A DNA stretch of 64,000 nt from NCBI RefSeq assembly GCF_029892515.1, contig NZ_JARXVF010000011.1, forward strand, positions 62,001 to 126,000, written 5' to 3'. Source of the stretch: Pseudaminobacter soli (ex Li et al. 2025). Its GTDB lineage: Bacteria; Pseudomonadota; Alphaproteobacteria; Rhizobiales; Rhizobiaceae. Both the position numbers and the translations under genes were made by a program. A model generated the notes under the pieces. It was not told the DNA's origin and did not search any database. It worked only from the letters and a program-made list of their open reading frames with translations. Shown here in pieces: positions 9,374 through 18,195 of the stretch (positions are counted from its first letter, which is position 1; each line of letters begins with the position of its first letter).

Positions 9374-10353
9374 GCGGAGGCTCCTTCGTTGGCGGGGGTG
9401 ATGGAGGTGATGCGGTAGTCGCCGTCGGGGCCAAGCCCTTCGACACGGGCGAGTTCAGCCAGCCGGCGCTGCGAGCCGCGGCCGGAGAGCACGACGACGA
9501 GATCGATGGTCCCGGCGATCAAAGCGCGTGGGACGGTGACGACGGCTTCCTGGATGAGCTGTTCGAGGCGGCGGAGCGCACCGATGCCCGAGCCGGCATG
9601 GATAGTACCGATGCCGCCGGGATGACCGGTCCCCCAGGCTTTGAGCAGGTCGAGCGCTTCCGAGCCGCGCACCTCGCCGACGGGGATTCGGTCGGGGCGC
9701 AGGCGTAGCGAGGAGCGGACGAGATCGGAGAGCGAGACAATTCCGTCCTTGGTGCGCAGCGCCACGAGATTGGGCGCCGCGCATTGCAGCTCACGGGTAT
9801 CTTCGATCAGAACGACGCGATCCGAGGTCTTGGCCACCTCGGCGAGAAGCGCGTTTGTAAGCGTCGTCTTGCCGGTCGATGTCCCACCGGCAACGAGGAT
9901 GTTGGCCCGGGCGGCGACGGCTTCGCGCAGCGCCACCGCCTGCTCGGCCTTCATGATTCCAGCGGCGACATAGTCGTCGAGCGTGAAGATGGCGGCTGCC
10001 GGCTTGCGGATCGCGAAGGCTGGCGCCGCCACCACCGGAGGCAAAAGGCCCTCGAACCTCTCTCCCGTCTCGGGAAGCTCGGCAGAGACGCGCGGATTGC
10101 CTGGATGAACTTCGGCGCCGACGTGATGAGCTACCAGGCGAACGATGCGTTCGCCGTCGGCTGCCGAGAGCGTCTGGCCGGTGTCCTCGAGCCCCCCGGA
10201 GAGACGGTCGATCCAGAGCCGCCCATCGGGATTGAGCATCACTTCGACGATTGACGGCTCCTCGAGGAAACCGGCGATCGCCGGACCGAGCGCCGTGCGC
10301 AGCATGCGCGCACCACGCAAAGTCGCTTCGGAATTTTCTTGGGAAGTCGCCAC
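9370..10353 (-). CDS. trbB: Conjugal transfer ATPase TrbB (VirB11-like)
   Basis: This 327-residue hexameric traffic ATPase is of the VirB11/TrbB family, the first gene of the trb block. Walker A is GGTSTGKT (residues 156-163). Downstream it shows the [10 protein letters not shown] Asp-box, the conserved [12 protein letters not shown] Walker B region and a TIHAGSG His box, so all motifs needed for ATP hydrolysis are present. It overlaps trbC by four bases. Upstream, unlike in related elements, about 520 bp separates it from the CopG-type gene, so it may now need its own promoter. Confidence 0.95.
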   Translation of the reverse strand: MATSQENSEATLRGARMLRTALGPAIAGFLEEPSIVEVMLNPDGRLWIDRLSGGLEDTGQTLSAADGERIVRLVAHHVGAEVHPGNPRVSAELPETGERFEGLLPPVVAAPAFAIRKPAAAIFTLDDYVAAGIMKAEQAVALREAVAARANILVAGGTSTGKTTLTNALLAEVAKTSDRVVLIEDTRELQCAAPNLVALRTKDGIVSLSDLVRSSLRLRPDRIPVGEVRGSEALDLLKAWGTGHPGGIGTIHAGSGIGALRRLEQLIQEAVVTVPRALIAGTIDLVVVLSGRGSQRRLAELARVEGLGPDGDYRITSITPANEGASA

Positions 10354-10528
10354 GTCGTCCCCGTCCTTGTGCGGGTGGCGCGGCGCGCGACCCTGGATCG
10401 GGGATAATTAATGGAGCCAGATATCTGGCCGCTTCAATAGATTTGAGCGGTCGTCGTAGTGTAGCGTGCAAATACAGGCGAACGGCGGAGTTGTACGTGG
10501 AGCAAGTGCTGTCCGACGACACCACAGT

Positions 10529-10693
10529 CTGAGTCTGCGTGATACCGCTTTGCTCGGGGTCGGTATCGTCGTTCTGCCCGACTTCATGGACGGGGAGGAC
10601 ATCAGCCAGGGCCGGCTCGTACGCGGTCGGGATATCAGCACGATACAGTTGCAGGCGGTCTATCCGGTCAATCGCCATATTGCGGTGAAGGTT
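10529..10693 (+). pseudogene. LysR-type regulator fragment inside the tra/trb junction
   Basis: A plus-strand reading frame here encodes about 55 residues. It matches the end of the LysR effector-binding domain: a DTALLGVGIVVLPDF motif, then EDISQGRLVR, then AVYPVNRHIA. No N-terminal HTH half is visible before it, so this is a remnant. It lies in the 523-base gap 10354-10876, opposite in direction to the flanking transfer genes. The same gap holds a perfect 14-base palindrome (10416-10429, GCCAGATATCTGGC) but no other gene. Family recognition is by motif only. Confidence 0.6.
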
Positions 10694-10876
10694 TCGCCGC
10701 TTCGTCGCATTCCTGGCGGAGAAGCCACGGCCCTAAGTAAACGAGGCATACCCCAGCGAACAACTCGCGTTACGAGCGTATTTGTCGGCGCTATCTCGGC
10801 CATCGCGCCGGCGCATTCCAAGTCGTCGAAACCAGTACCATTCGCATACGGGGGATCCACGTGCATTCGCCCGCGC

Positions 10877-11305
10877 TCATTCCCGTATACCGCTTGGTGG
10901 GCCGCCGAGAACATCGTTGGGAATTTCTCGCAGGAAGCTCTGGCCTTTCTGCAGGCGCCTTCCGAGGGTTTCCACGAAGCCGTCGAAGCGTTCGCGCCCC
11001 TTCGCTTGGGCCGCGGCCTGCGCTTCGGGCGGCAGGGGCGGGGTGATCGACAGCCAGAAACGTATAAAAAGGGCGAGCGTTTCGGCCGTGACGCCGAGAT
11101 CTCGTTCCATGCGCTGAACCTGTCGCGTGAGACGATCGAGGCGTCGGGCGAACGCTGCCTCCCGAGCGTCGGCGTGGTCTGGCGACAGAAACGACGCAAC
11201 AGCGGCTTCGACAATCGCGGATCTCGGCAGCTTCTTCCGGTCAGCCAGTTCGTTGATGCGGCCGATTAGCTCCACCGGCAGAGTGAGGTTGATACGGTTG
11301 CGCAT
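10877..11305 (-). CDS. CopG/ribbon-helix-helix regulator of the transfer region
   Basis: This 142-residue protein has an N-terminal ribbon-helix-helix DNA-binding domain (RINLTLPVELIGRINELAD, about residues 3-45) and a helical C-terminal part. Genes of this type stand between traG and trbB in Tn4371-like elements and probably regulate transfer. The C-terminal tail after about residue 125 (NDVLGGPPSGIRE) looks unlike the usual family end. It abuts the gap with the LysR remnant, so the true C-terminus may have been replaced at that breakpoint. It follows traG by nine bases. Confidence 0.82.
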   Translation of the reverse strand: MRNRINLTLPVELIGRINELADRKKLPRSAIVEAAVASFLSPDHADAREAAFARRLDRLTRQVQRMERDLGVTAETLALFIRFWLSITPPLPPEAQAAAQAKGRERFDGFVETLGRRLQKGQSFLREIPNDVLGGPPSGIRE

Positions 11306-11314
11306 GGTGTCCTC

Positions 11315-13288
11315 CTAGAGCTCCATACCGTCGCCTGGATCGAGTGCGGCTTGGCGAGCAATCTGGCGGCGCAACGCCTGGCGTTGAAGCGCAGCGTCTT
11401 CCGGCTCGTCGTCGACAAAATGCGCAAACTCATCGGCGGGGCGTTGGTCAGTAGACTCCCTCACGATGGCAACATGATCGGGAAGTTCGGGCTCCCGGCG
11501 CAGGCCTGCATTAGCGCCATCGGGGGTCTTGGCCGCCATCGGCACCGCATCGGGCTTCTGGGGCTGAAGGGGCGACCAGTTATCGGTGTGAATTGTCCTG
11601 CCAGACTTCTTCGGGTCCGGTGGCGAAAGTACGCGCTCGCGAAAGCGGGCGTCCTCGAAATAGCGTGCTTTCTTTGCCCGGATTGGCGGGGTGCCTGCGA
11701 TCATGACGATCTCGTCGGCCGGCGGAAATTGCATCACCTCACCTGGGGTGAGAAGTGGGCGGGCCGTCTCGGAGCGAGAGACCATCAGATGACCGAGCCA
11801 GGGCGAGAGGCGATGTCCGGCATAGTTCTTCATAGCCTTCATCTCGGTTGCTGTACCGAGGGCATCTGACACGCGTTTTGCAGTTCGCTCGTCGTTGGTC
11901 GCGAAGCTGATGCGCACGTGGCAGTTGTCGAGGATCGAGTTGTTGGCGCCGTAGGCTTTTTCGATCTGGTTCAGCGATTGAGCGATCAGGAAACTCTTGA
12001 TGCCGTAGCCGGCCATGAAGGCGAGGGCAGATTCGAAGAAGTCGAGACGCCCAAGGGCGGGGAACTCGTCGAGCATCATGAGGATGCGGTGCTTGCGTTC
12101 CTTGGCATGCAGGTCCTCGGTGAGCCGTCGCCCAATCTGGTTAAGGACGAGTCGGATGAGTGGCTTGGTGCGGGAAATATCCGAGGGCGGCACCACCAAG
12201 TAGAGCGTGGCCGGCTTTGCGCCCGTGGCGAGGTCTGCGATGCGCCAGTCGCAGCGACTTGTTACTTCCGCAACCACGGGATCGCGATAGAGGCCGAGGA
12301 AGGACATGGCGGTCGAAAGTACGCCCGAGCGCTCGTTGTCGGATTTGTTGAGGAGCTCTCGCGCAGTCGCAGCTACAACCGGGTGCGGTCCGGCTTCGCC
12401 CAGATGGCGAGTGGTCATCATAGCGACAAGCGTTGCTTCGATCGGACGGCGTGGATCGGACAGGACGGCGGCGACGCCGGCGAGTGTCTTGTTTTCCTCG
12501 GCATAGAGGACGTGTAGGATCGCGCCGACCAGGAGCGAGTGGCTGGTCTTTTCCCAGTGGTTGCGCTTGTCGAGTGAGCCCTCCGGATCGACCAAAACGT
12601 CGGCGACGTTCTGCACGTCGCGGACTTCCCAATCCCCTCGCCGGACCTCCAGCAGGGGATTGTAGGCGGCGGAATTGGGATTGGTCGGATCGAACAGCAA
12701 TACGCGGCCGTGTCGGGAGCGGAAGCCAGCAGTGAGCTTCCAGTTCTCGCCTTTGATGTCGTGGACTATGACGGATCCTGGCCAGGTCAGCAGAGTCGGA
12801 ACGACAAGGCCGATGCCCTTGCCCGAGCGGGTCGGGGCAAAGCACAACACATGCTCGGGTCCATCGTGGCGCAAGTAGTCCCGCTCCAGCCGACCTAGGA
12901 CCACACCATCGGCGCCTAGTAGCCCTGCCGCTTTCACTTCCTTCTTCTCCGCCCATCGCGCCGAGCCGTATGTCTGGACGTTCTTGGCCTCGCGGGCACG
13001 CCAGACCGACATGCCGATGGCGACCGCGATCGCGATGAAGCCGCCGGAGGCCGCGATAATCCCGCCCTTCGTGAAAATCTCCGGTGCGTAAGCATCGTAG
13101 AAATACCACCACCAGAAGATCGTGGGCGGATAGTACACGGGGACTCCGGCGAGCACGAACCAGGGCGTACCAAGCTGCGACTGAAACCCGAGCTTCCACG
13201 CGACATATTGTGTAGCGGCCCAGGTGGTAGCAATCACTATAAGGAAAACTACCGCGATTTGGCCCCAGAGGATTTTGGTCGCTGACAT
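11315..13288 (-). CDS. traG: Type IV coupling protein TraG (VirD4-like)
   Basis: This coupling protein brings the relaxase-DNA complex to the mating channel. I choose the start at 13288 (MSATKILWGQ), giving 657 residues. It has two N-terminal membrane segments (about 10-30 and 78-95), Walker A APTRSGKG (151-158), and Walker B in the ILMMLDEFPALG segment. It also has the Tra-type tail with TPGEVMQFPPADE. Length and motifs are complete. It is followed after nine bases by the CopG-type gene and preceded by the relaxase gene, the usual Tra order. Confidence 0.95.
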   Translation of the reverse strand: MSATKILWGQIAVVFLIVIATTWAATQYVAWKLGFQSQLGTPWFVLAGVPVYYPPTIFWWWYFYDAYAPEIFTKGGIIAASGGFIAIAVAIGMSVWRAREAKNVQTYGSARWAEKKEVKAAGLLGADGVVLGRLERDYLRHDGPEHVLCFAPTRSGKGIGLVVPTLLTWPGSVIVHDIKGENWKLTAGFRSRHGRVLLFDPTNPNSAAYNPLLEVRRGDWEVRDVQNVADVLVDPEGSLDKRNHWEKTSHSLLVGAILHVLYAEENKTLAGVAAVLSDPRRPIEATLVAMMTTRHLGEAGPHPVVAATARELLNKSDNERSGVLSTAMSFLGLYRDPVVAEVTSRCDWRIADLATGAKPATLYLVVPPSDISRTKPLIRLVLNQIGRRLTEDLHAKERKHRILMMLDEFPALGRLDFFESALAFMAGYGIKSFLIAQSLNQIEKAYGANNSILDNCHVRISFATNDERTAKRVSDALGTATEMKAMKNYAGHRLSPWLGHLMVSRSETARPLLTPGEVMQFPPADEIVMIAGTPPIRAKKARYFEDARFRERVLSPPDPKKSGRTIHTDNWSPLQPQKPDAVPMAAKTPDGANAGLRREPELPDHVAIVRESTDQRPADEFAHFVDDEPEDAALQRQALRRQIARQAALDPGDGMEL

Positions 13289-13311
13289 GGCGAGATCCTT
13301 TCTTGTCGTTG

Positions 13312-15090
13312 TCAGAAGCCGAGGTCGCGCTTGCGGCCGATCGACCATTCGATGCCGCCGCCGTGCTTGGTGACGCCGGTGACGTGCTGGCCGAGCCTGC
13401 AATCAAGATCGCGCGCCCAGGGCACGAGCTGGAAGCCGAGGCCTCCACTTTCGCCAAGAACTTCGATCATGCCGAAGCGCCCGGAGGTAAGGCTAAGGCG
13501 TCGGCGTAGGGTGCCGGCGACATGCTCGCCGGCATGTGCCTTCACATGCGGCAAGCCGGTCTCCTTCGAAAGTTTCTCGCCGACGGCGTCGAGCTCGCGG
13601 CGGCGCAGTGTGGCAAGGAGGTCCCGCTGCATCACGATGCGCTGGCCGTCGCGCCGCGCGAGGTCCTGATCGACGAGATACTCGGCGCGTGCCTGCATTG
13701 CGTCACGGACCTCACGGCCGAAGCCGCTCTGGGCGAGCGGCATGGACGGGCGATCGACGAGGCGATGGTCGAGCCACGTCGCGCCGGGCGCGGTGACCTG
13801 GGCCTGAAGGTCGAGATCGGAACGGACAGCGAGGACGAGCGTCGGGCGCCGATCGTCCGGGCCGCCGAAACGGCGGACCTCGACGAGGCCGCCATTGGCC
13901 GGCGCCTGATCGAAGGCTTCGACGCCACGGAAACGGAGGTAATGGGCGCGCCCGTCGACGCCGTCAATGACGGCGTAGGCTTCGCCGGTCAGCTCGTTGA
14001 AGAGGCCGCGATCGACCAACCGCCCGATGATCGTAGCGCCGGGCGCGCCGCCGTCGACAACATAGTCGGCGACGCCGCGATCTTGGCCGCGCTCGGTGAA
14101 GGCGCGATGCATGGTCTTGATGACGTCGCCGCGGATGCCAAGGTCGCGCAAGGTGCGTTCCGCCTCGAGCCCGAGGACCCACTGGCCGGGTTCGCCCTGT
14201 ATGGCAAGCCCCATCTTCTCAATGTGCTGGAGTCGACCGATCATGAGCCGGCGAAGTTCGGGATCGGACGGGCCGGTCGGGTCGGGTCTGAGATCGATGT
14301 AGCCGGTCTCGTCGGCCGTGCGCTGGATTTCCGCGTCGATCCGCGTCCAGCGCCCGGCGGTGAGGTCGTTTTCCAGCGCGTTGCGGATTTCGTGCTCGGG
14401 CTTGGGGCCAAGCTCGATGTCGACAAGATCTCCGGCGCGGGAGCGCAGACCGTGGCTGATGTAGTCGCGCGCGATCACCAGATCGCTGCCGGCGTCGTCG
14501 ACGCCACGCACGAGCAGATGCACATGCGGGTTGTCGGTGTTCCAGTGATCAACGGCGATCCAGTCGAGACGCGTGCCGAGGTCGGCTTCCATCTGGCGGG
14601 CGAGATCGCGCGTGAACGCCTTGAGGTCGGTCATCTCGGCCGCGTCCTCCGGCGCGACGATGAAGCGGAAGTGATGTCGGTCGTCCTGGCAGCGATTGGC
14701 AAAGGCGCGGTCGTCGGCGCGATCGGTATTGGCATCGAACATCACGCCCTTCTCGCCGTCGCGGCTGACGCCTTCGCGCTTGAGATAGGAGACGTGCGCG
14801 ATGAGCGGTGCGGCGCGGAACGCTCGGCCCCGGTGACGCGCGACGCGTGCGGCAACCACAACTCGGCGAGAGCCGCCGAACAGTCGCGAACGGCCAAAGG
14901 CATTGCGGCCGCGCCCGAAGGTGGAATGGCCGCGTCGCAAGCTGGTTGCAGTTTTGCAAAAGCCGCCCTCCATATGCCCTGCCTTCTGGGCGGCGCGCAG
15001 AACCTGCTGGATGAATCTTTTGGGCTTCGGCGCTCGCGTCGAACGGATGCGGCCCGGCCTGATCCGAAATTCGCTGTCGCCCTCGCTCAT
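13312..15090 (-). CDS. VirD2-type relaxase with DUF3363 domain
   Basis: This 592-residue relaxase should nick oriT and pilot the strand into the recipient. The start at 15090 (MSEGDSEFRIRPGR) is chosen because upstream codons lie in the likely oriT. The likely catalytic Tyr is residue 102 (HVSYLKR). The metal-binding HUH motif is at NPHVHLLVRG (His 189 and 191), with His 182 close before. The C-terminal 380 residues match the DUF3363 region of VirD2-like relaxases of Tn4371-type elements. Length is normal and no defect is visible. Confidence 0.9.
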   Translation of the reverse strand: MSEGDSEFRIRPGRIRSTRAPKPKRFIQQVLRAAQKAGHMEGGFCKTATSLRRGHSTFGRGRNAFGRSRLFGGSRRVVVAARVARHRGRAFRAAPLIAHVSYLKREGVSRDGEKGVMFDANTDRADDRAFANRCQDDRHHFRFIVAPEDAAEMTDLKAFTRDLARQMEADLGTRLDWIAVDHWNTDNPHVHLLVRGVDDAGSDLVIARDYISHGLRSRAGDLVDIELGPKPEHEIRNALENDLTAGRWTRIDAEIQRTADETGYIDLRPDPTGPSDPELRRLMIGRLQHIEKMGLAIQGEPGQWVLGLEAERTLRDLGIRGDVIKTMHRAFTERGQDRGVADYVVDGGAPGATIIGRLVDRGLFNELTGEAYAVIDGVDGRAHYLRFRGVEAFDQAPANGGLVEVRRFGGPDDRRPTLVLAVRSDLDLQAQVTAPGATWLDHRLVDRPSMPLAQSGFGREVRDAMQARAEYLVDQDLARRDGQRIVMQRDLLATLRRRELDAVGEKLSKETGLPHVKAHAGEHVAGTLRRRLSLTSGRFGMIEVLGESGGLGFQLVPWARDLDCRLGQHVTGVTKHGGGIEWSIGRKRDLGF

Positions 15091-15337
15091 CGCGGCCGCC
15101 TCCCCATGGCGGAAGCAGGCTGTGCATTCAGAGCCGTTGTAATCGTTGGATAAATCCGGGCATCCTGCCCGCGACCGACCGCCGTGCGGGGAGAAAGACA
15201 AGTCATGTCAATGACTTGGTCTTCGACCGCGCTGGCGCTTTTATCTTGCCTTCGCCTGTCGCTTCTCCCCGCCCGACCCCCGAACTCTGCCCGCCCGTTC
15301 CAGAAGCCCACCAGGCCGCGCCTCACTGCGAAAGCCA
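15091..15337. other. Candidate origin of transfer (oriT) with 8-base inverted repeat
   Basis: This 247-base gene-free interval lies directly upstream of the relaxase gene. It contains a perfect inverted repeat CAAGTCAT-GTCA-ATGACTTG (15199-15218) flanked by a GC-rich stretch. In related elements the relaxase recognises such a repeat next to its own gene, and the nick lies a few bases to one side. Position and structure support oriT; the nick site cannot be named from sequence alone. Confidence 0.5.
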
Positions 15338-16144
15338 TCAGTGCAGCCCTCCTGCGCTGGTGCGCGCGGCAAAGAGGCCGTGAGCGCGCGGCGTGATGGC
15401 GGTGACAGTGCGCGCGGTGGCCGTCTCGCTGGCACTGCGATTGTCACCGCCAGATTGGGGCGGTACTGCCACGGCGATGCGCAAGGCGGCTGAAACGAAG
15501 AGCGGGGCTTGGCGCCACGCGAGCGCTTCTACGCTGCGCAAAGCGGCGGAGATCGGGGCAGGATCGGTCAGCGGTTCGCTGCCGACAACGGGGGCGAGCA
15601 CTGCGACATAAGCGCGGGTCTCGGCGGGCAGCGGGCGTCCGCTAAGGTAGGCGGCGTAGCGCGCCGGCCCGGCATTGTACGCCGCGAGAAAGCCCGGCGC
15701 GCCGAAGCGATCGTGCAACTGACGCAGATAGGCGGTGCCCGCGAGGATGTTGTCGCGCGGGTCGAACGGGTCGTGGCCGAGCGACCATCGGGCGCGAAGC
15801 TCCTCCCAGGTTTCAGGCATGATCTGCATCAGACCGCGCGCGCCGGCGCCGGAGACGGCGCGGACGTTGCTGTCGCTCTCTTGGCGCATGACGGCGCGTA
15901 TCCATGCGATAGGTACGCCGAAGCGCTTCGACGCTTCCGCCACATAAGCGTCATAGCAGTCGACGCACGCCGACCGCTCATCGGCGACCGCCTGCGCTAC
16001 AGTGGGCGCGGTTGTGCCGGCCGCCAGGATGAGGGCGAAACGGAGAAGGCGGGCAAGACGGCGGGCAGGAGCTAGCCGTTCGGCGTCCGAGCGGCTGCGC
16101 AAGAAGCGCAGCCGGGGAGCGATTGGCGCGTAGCGGCGCATCAT
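15338..16144 (-). CDS. Lytic transglycosylase (VirB1-like)
   Basis: This 268-residue exported muramidase should open the cell wall for the mating channel. It has a basic, hydrophobic N-terminal export segment (about residues 28-52). An SLT domain follows, with catalytic Glu 89 in MRQESD, then GARGLMQIMPETW, ILAGTAYLRQL and AAYNAGPARY, the ordered motifs of family-1 transglycosylases. The C-terminal 60 residues are unconserved. It follows the DUF736 gene by three bases. The start is one of two adjacent ATGs. Confidence 0.9.
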   Translation of the reverse strand: MMRRYAPIAPRLRFLRSRSDAERLAPARRLARLLRFALILAAGTTAPTVAQAVADERSACVDCYDAYVAEASKRFGVPIAWIRAVMRQESDSNVRAVSGAGARGLMQIMPETWEELRARWSLGHDPFDPRDNILAGTAYLRQLHDRFGAPGFLAAYNAGPARYAAYLSGRPLPAETRAYVAVLAPVVGSEPLTDPAPISAALRSVEALAWRQAPLFVSAALRIAVAVPPQSGGDNRSASETATARTVTAITPRAHGLFAARTSAGGLH

Positions 16145-16147
16145 CGC

Positions 16148-16483
16148 TTATGCATTCTCGCCGCGTTCGTGCGGGCGGTTCCAATGCAGCGACCAGGACA
16201 TCGCATCATCGCCGTTCTGGAACAGGCGGGCGCGGATCGGCTCGTCGAGGGTTGGATCGTCAAGCTGCAGCGAGATGTATTCGCCCGCCTTGTCGCTGCG
16301 GCGCGTCCAGCCCGCTCCGACCTCTGGCCCGTCTTCGGCGCCGCGATGAACGCGGTAGTCGGGCGCATTCTCGGCAGTGCTAGGTTCGGTGGGAACGATG
16401 GCGAGGTCGAGGTCAACGGTGAGGGTGCGCATGCGCCCTACAAAGCCGGTCGCCGCGCGTGTGAACTGTCCGATCTGTGCCAT
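16148..16483 (-). CDS. DUF736 domain protein (first copy)
   Basis: This 111-residue protein starts at 16483 (MAQIGQFTR) with AGGAGC-like sequence before it. It carries the DUF736 pattern: a GxF start, VPTEPS, a YRVHRG strand, GAGWTRRSDKAGEYISLQLDDP, and a LHWNRP end. DUF736 proteins are small, cytoplasmic and nearly always encoded on alphaproteobacterial mobile elements next to transfer genes. Their function is unknown. A second, diverged copy is at 25655-25981 in this window. It is in the operon between traF and the transglycosylase gene. Confidence 0.88.
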   Translation of the reverse strand: MAQIGQFTRAATGFVGRMRTLTVDLDLAIVPTEPSTAENAPDYRVHRGAEDGPEVGAGWTRRSDKAGEYISLQLDDPTLDEPIRARLFQNGDDAMSWSLHWNRPHERGENA

Positions 16484-16551
16484 GGGTAGCTCCTGTTTTT
16501 GATGAGCGGTGAATAAGTTTGGCGGCAGGAGATGCGCCGCCGGTCGCGCAC

Positions 16552-17097
16552 TCACCGCGTCGGTGCGCGCCATTCGAAGCGGCCATTGCCATCCTCGTCG
16601 GTCCACACAGGGACGGCGCGGCCGATGATCTGGTCAGTGACGGTGAGGCCGAAGTAGCGCCCGTCCAGACTGTCGCGGACGTTCCAGCTCATGAGGAAGA
16701 TCTCGCCGGTCGGGACGCGGCGGCAGCCCTGCCAGACCGGCAGATCGCGGCCGGCGCGATCGCGCTCAAGCGCAGCGCCGGCCTCGACACCGTCGACTGT
16801 GATGGTGAGGTTCGTACGGCAGACGGTTTGACCAGACACCGCGCGAACGCGCTTCAAGAGCGGCACGCCCTTGGGCAGATAGCCGCGCTCGGCGAGGAAT
16901 GTCGCAAGCGGCTCTGATGCGTGGACGGCAACGAGATCGGTGACCTCGAGCGGGCCGTCCACGGCGATCGTGTAGAGCCCGATCGGCGCACTCGCCGAGG
17001 CGTTCCAGAGGAGCTTGATAGGCATTGGCGTGAGCGCCGCATAGCCGGAGCTCATCGTCGCGAGCACGGTCGCTGCCAGAATGCTCGCGCGGCTCAT
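16552..17097 (-). CDS. traF: Conjugative transfer signal peptidase TraF (S26 family)
   Basis: This 181-residue S26 serine peptidase should mature and cyclise the TrbC pilin. The start at 17097 overlaps the DUF2840 stop by four bases. One N-terminal membrane helix is followed by the catalytic Ser in NASASAPIGLY (Ser 36) and the catalytic Lys in PLLKRVRA (Lys 82). The late box MSWNVRDSLDGRYFG with the Ser/Asp pair typical of the family is present. All active-site elements are there, so the enzyme is probably functional. Confidence 0.9.
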   Translation of the reverse strand: MSRASILAATVLATMSSGYAALTPMPIKLLWNASASAPIGLYTIAVDGPLEVTDLVAVHASEPLATFLAERGYLPKGVPLLKRVRAVSGQTVCRTNLTITVDGVEAGAALERDRAGRDLPVWQGCRRVPTGEIFLMSWNVRDSLDGRYFGLTVTDQIIGRAVPVWTDEDGNGRFEWRAPTR

Positions 17098-17621
17098 GGC
17101 GCGGCCCTTTGGCGCAGAAGGAAGGCGCGATGCTGGTCGATCGAGTAGCCGCGTGGTTCCTGTCCTGCGGTCAGACGGTTGTGAACGTGCCGCCAATAGT
17201 CCGATGAAACCGCCTCCGGATCGATCTTGAGACGCTCGATGGCGTCGATCGCCTGGAGCACGCGCTCGACCTTTGGCCAGCCTTCGGACCTGAGCAGGAT
17301 GTCGCCGCCGGGGTGAACGCAGGGCAGTGTCTGATAGGCTTGGTCGCGGCCGACGGTCGCCACAATGTCGAGGCGCGAAATGGCCGCGCCGAACTCGTTG
17401 CGCACCAGGGCGAAGACGGTGCCCGGCCGGAAGAAGAGGATGTGCCGGTGACGGTCGAGGATCCGGTCGTGCGCGGGCAAGCCGAAACGAACCCAGTGCT
17501 CGATCTTCTTTCCCACCCAGGTCAGCTCAACCTGAGTGAGATGGTCAGCAAGGCGTACGGTCGGCGTCGAGCTGCCGCGTTCCAAAGTACGGCCGTTAGC
17601 GAGAGTTCCTTGGAAAGACAT
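17094..17621 (-). CDS. DUF2840 domain protein
   Basis: This 175-residue protein starts at 17621 (MSFQGTLANGR). It shows the DUF2840 signatures: VELTWVGKKIEHWVRFG, RHRHILFFRPG, the FALVRNEFG stretch and a QTLPCVHPGGDILLR block. DUF2840 genes sit between parA and traF in related elements; the function is unknown. Here no parA precedes it: only 159 bases separate it from the HTH gene. Coupling to traF is by an ATGA overlap. Confidence 0.88.
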   Translation of the reverse strand: MSFQGTLANGRTLERGSSTPTVRLADHLTQVELTWVGKKIEHWVRFGLPAHDRILDRHRHILFFRPGTVFALVRNEFGAAISRLDIVATVGRDQAYQTLPCVHPGGDILLRSEGWPKVERVLQAIDAIERLKIDPEAVSSDYWRHVHNRLTAGQEPRGYSIDQHRAFLLRQRAAP

Positions 17622-17780
17622 GAGCCGTACCTCGTCGTGACGAAGATGGAGGGGATTGGCCGCAGCGGGGCTGATGGCGGCATTCTTGCACCGAGGCGAC
17701 CCAAGGGCCGTCTTCTGACGCTGGAAGTGGCGGGTCCCGACGCCGCGACCGATGAGGAGCCACTGCGTCATCGGCGCGCG

Positions 17781-18053
17781 TTACGATCGGCGCAGGCCCG
17801 GCGGGATGGGCGTGTGGCGCTTGGACGACAGGACGGTGTTGCGTGGATCGGCGGTGGAGGTCACCGCGCCGCAATCGGCCCAGGCTTTAAGATCGTCGAC
17901 GGCGTAGACGACGCGGCCGCCAAGTTTGCGATAGGTGGGACCTGTTCCGCAGGTGCGGTGTTTTTCGAGCGTTCTAGCCGACAAGCTCAGAAACGTAGCC
18001 GCTTCCTTCGTGCACAAGAAGCGCTGCGGCAAATCAGTGTCACGACTGTTCAT
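17781..18053 (-). CDS. Small helix-turn-helix protein (AlpA/excisionase type)
   Basis: This 90-residue protein has a winged-HTH of the excisionase/AlpA type in residues 8-60 (RFLCTKEAATFLSLSARTLEKHRT, then GRVVYAVDDLKAWAD). The C-terminal 30 residues are basic and unstructured. In Tn4371-like elements such a gene lies just upstream of repA and parA and is thought to control the replication or transfer block. Here repA and parA are missing after it, and DUF2840 follows. Whether it acts as regulator or recombination directionality factor cannot be told. Confidence 0.82.
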   Translation of the reverse strand: MNSRDTDLPQRFLCTKEAATFLSLSARTLEKHRTCGTGPTYRKLGGRVVYAVDDLKAWADCGAVTSTADPRNTVLSSKRHTPIPPGLRRS

Positions 18054-18195
18054 CAGGCGTCTCCGTGCGGTCTGTGGGGGCTGTTGACGTTAAGCGGCGG
18101 ACACGGGCGATGATGGAGAAGGGGTGCGGCGGCGTTCAGGTGCGATATGACCGGGCGCCATTGCGCACAGGGCAGTATCTGCGACCGTGACATAG

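Noticed and set aside
13522-15153. Long plus-strand open frame of over 500 codons
   Set aside because: It is antisense to the relaxase gene, which has clear HUH and DUF3363 motifs; high GC makes such shadows common.
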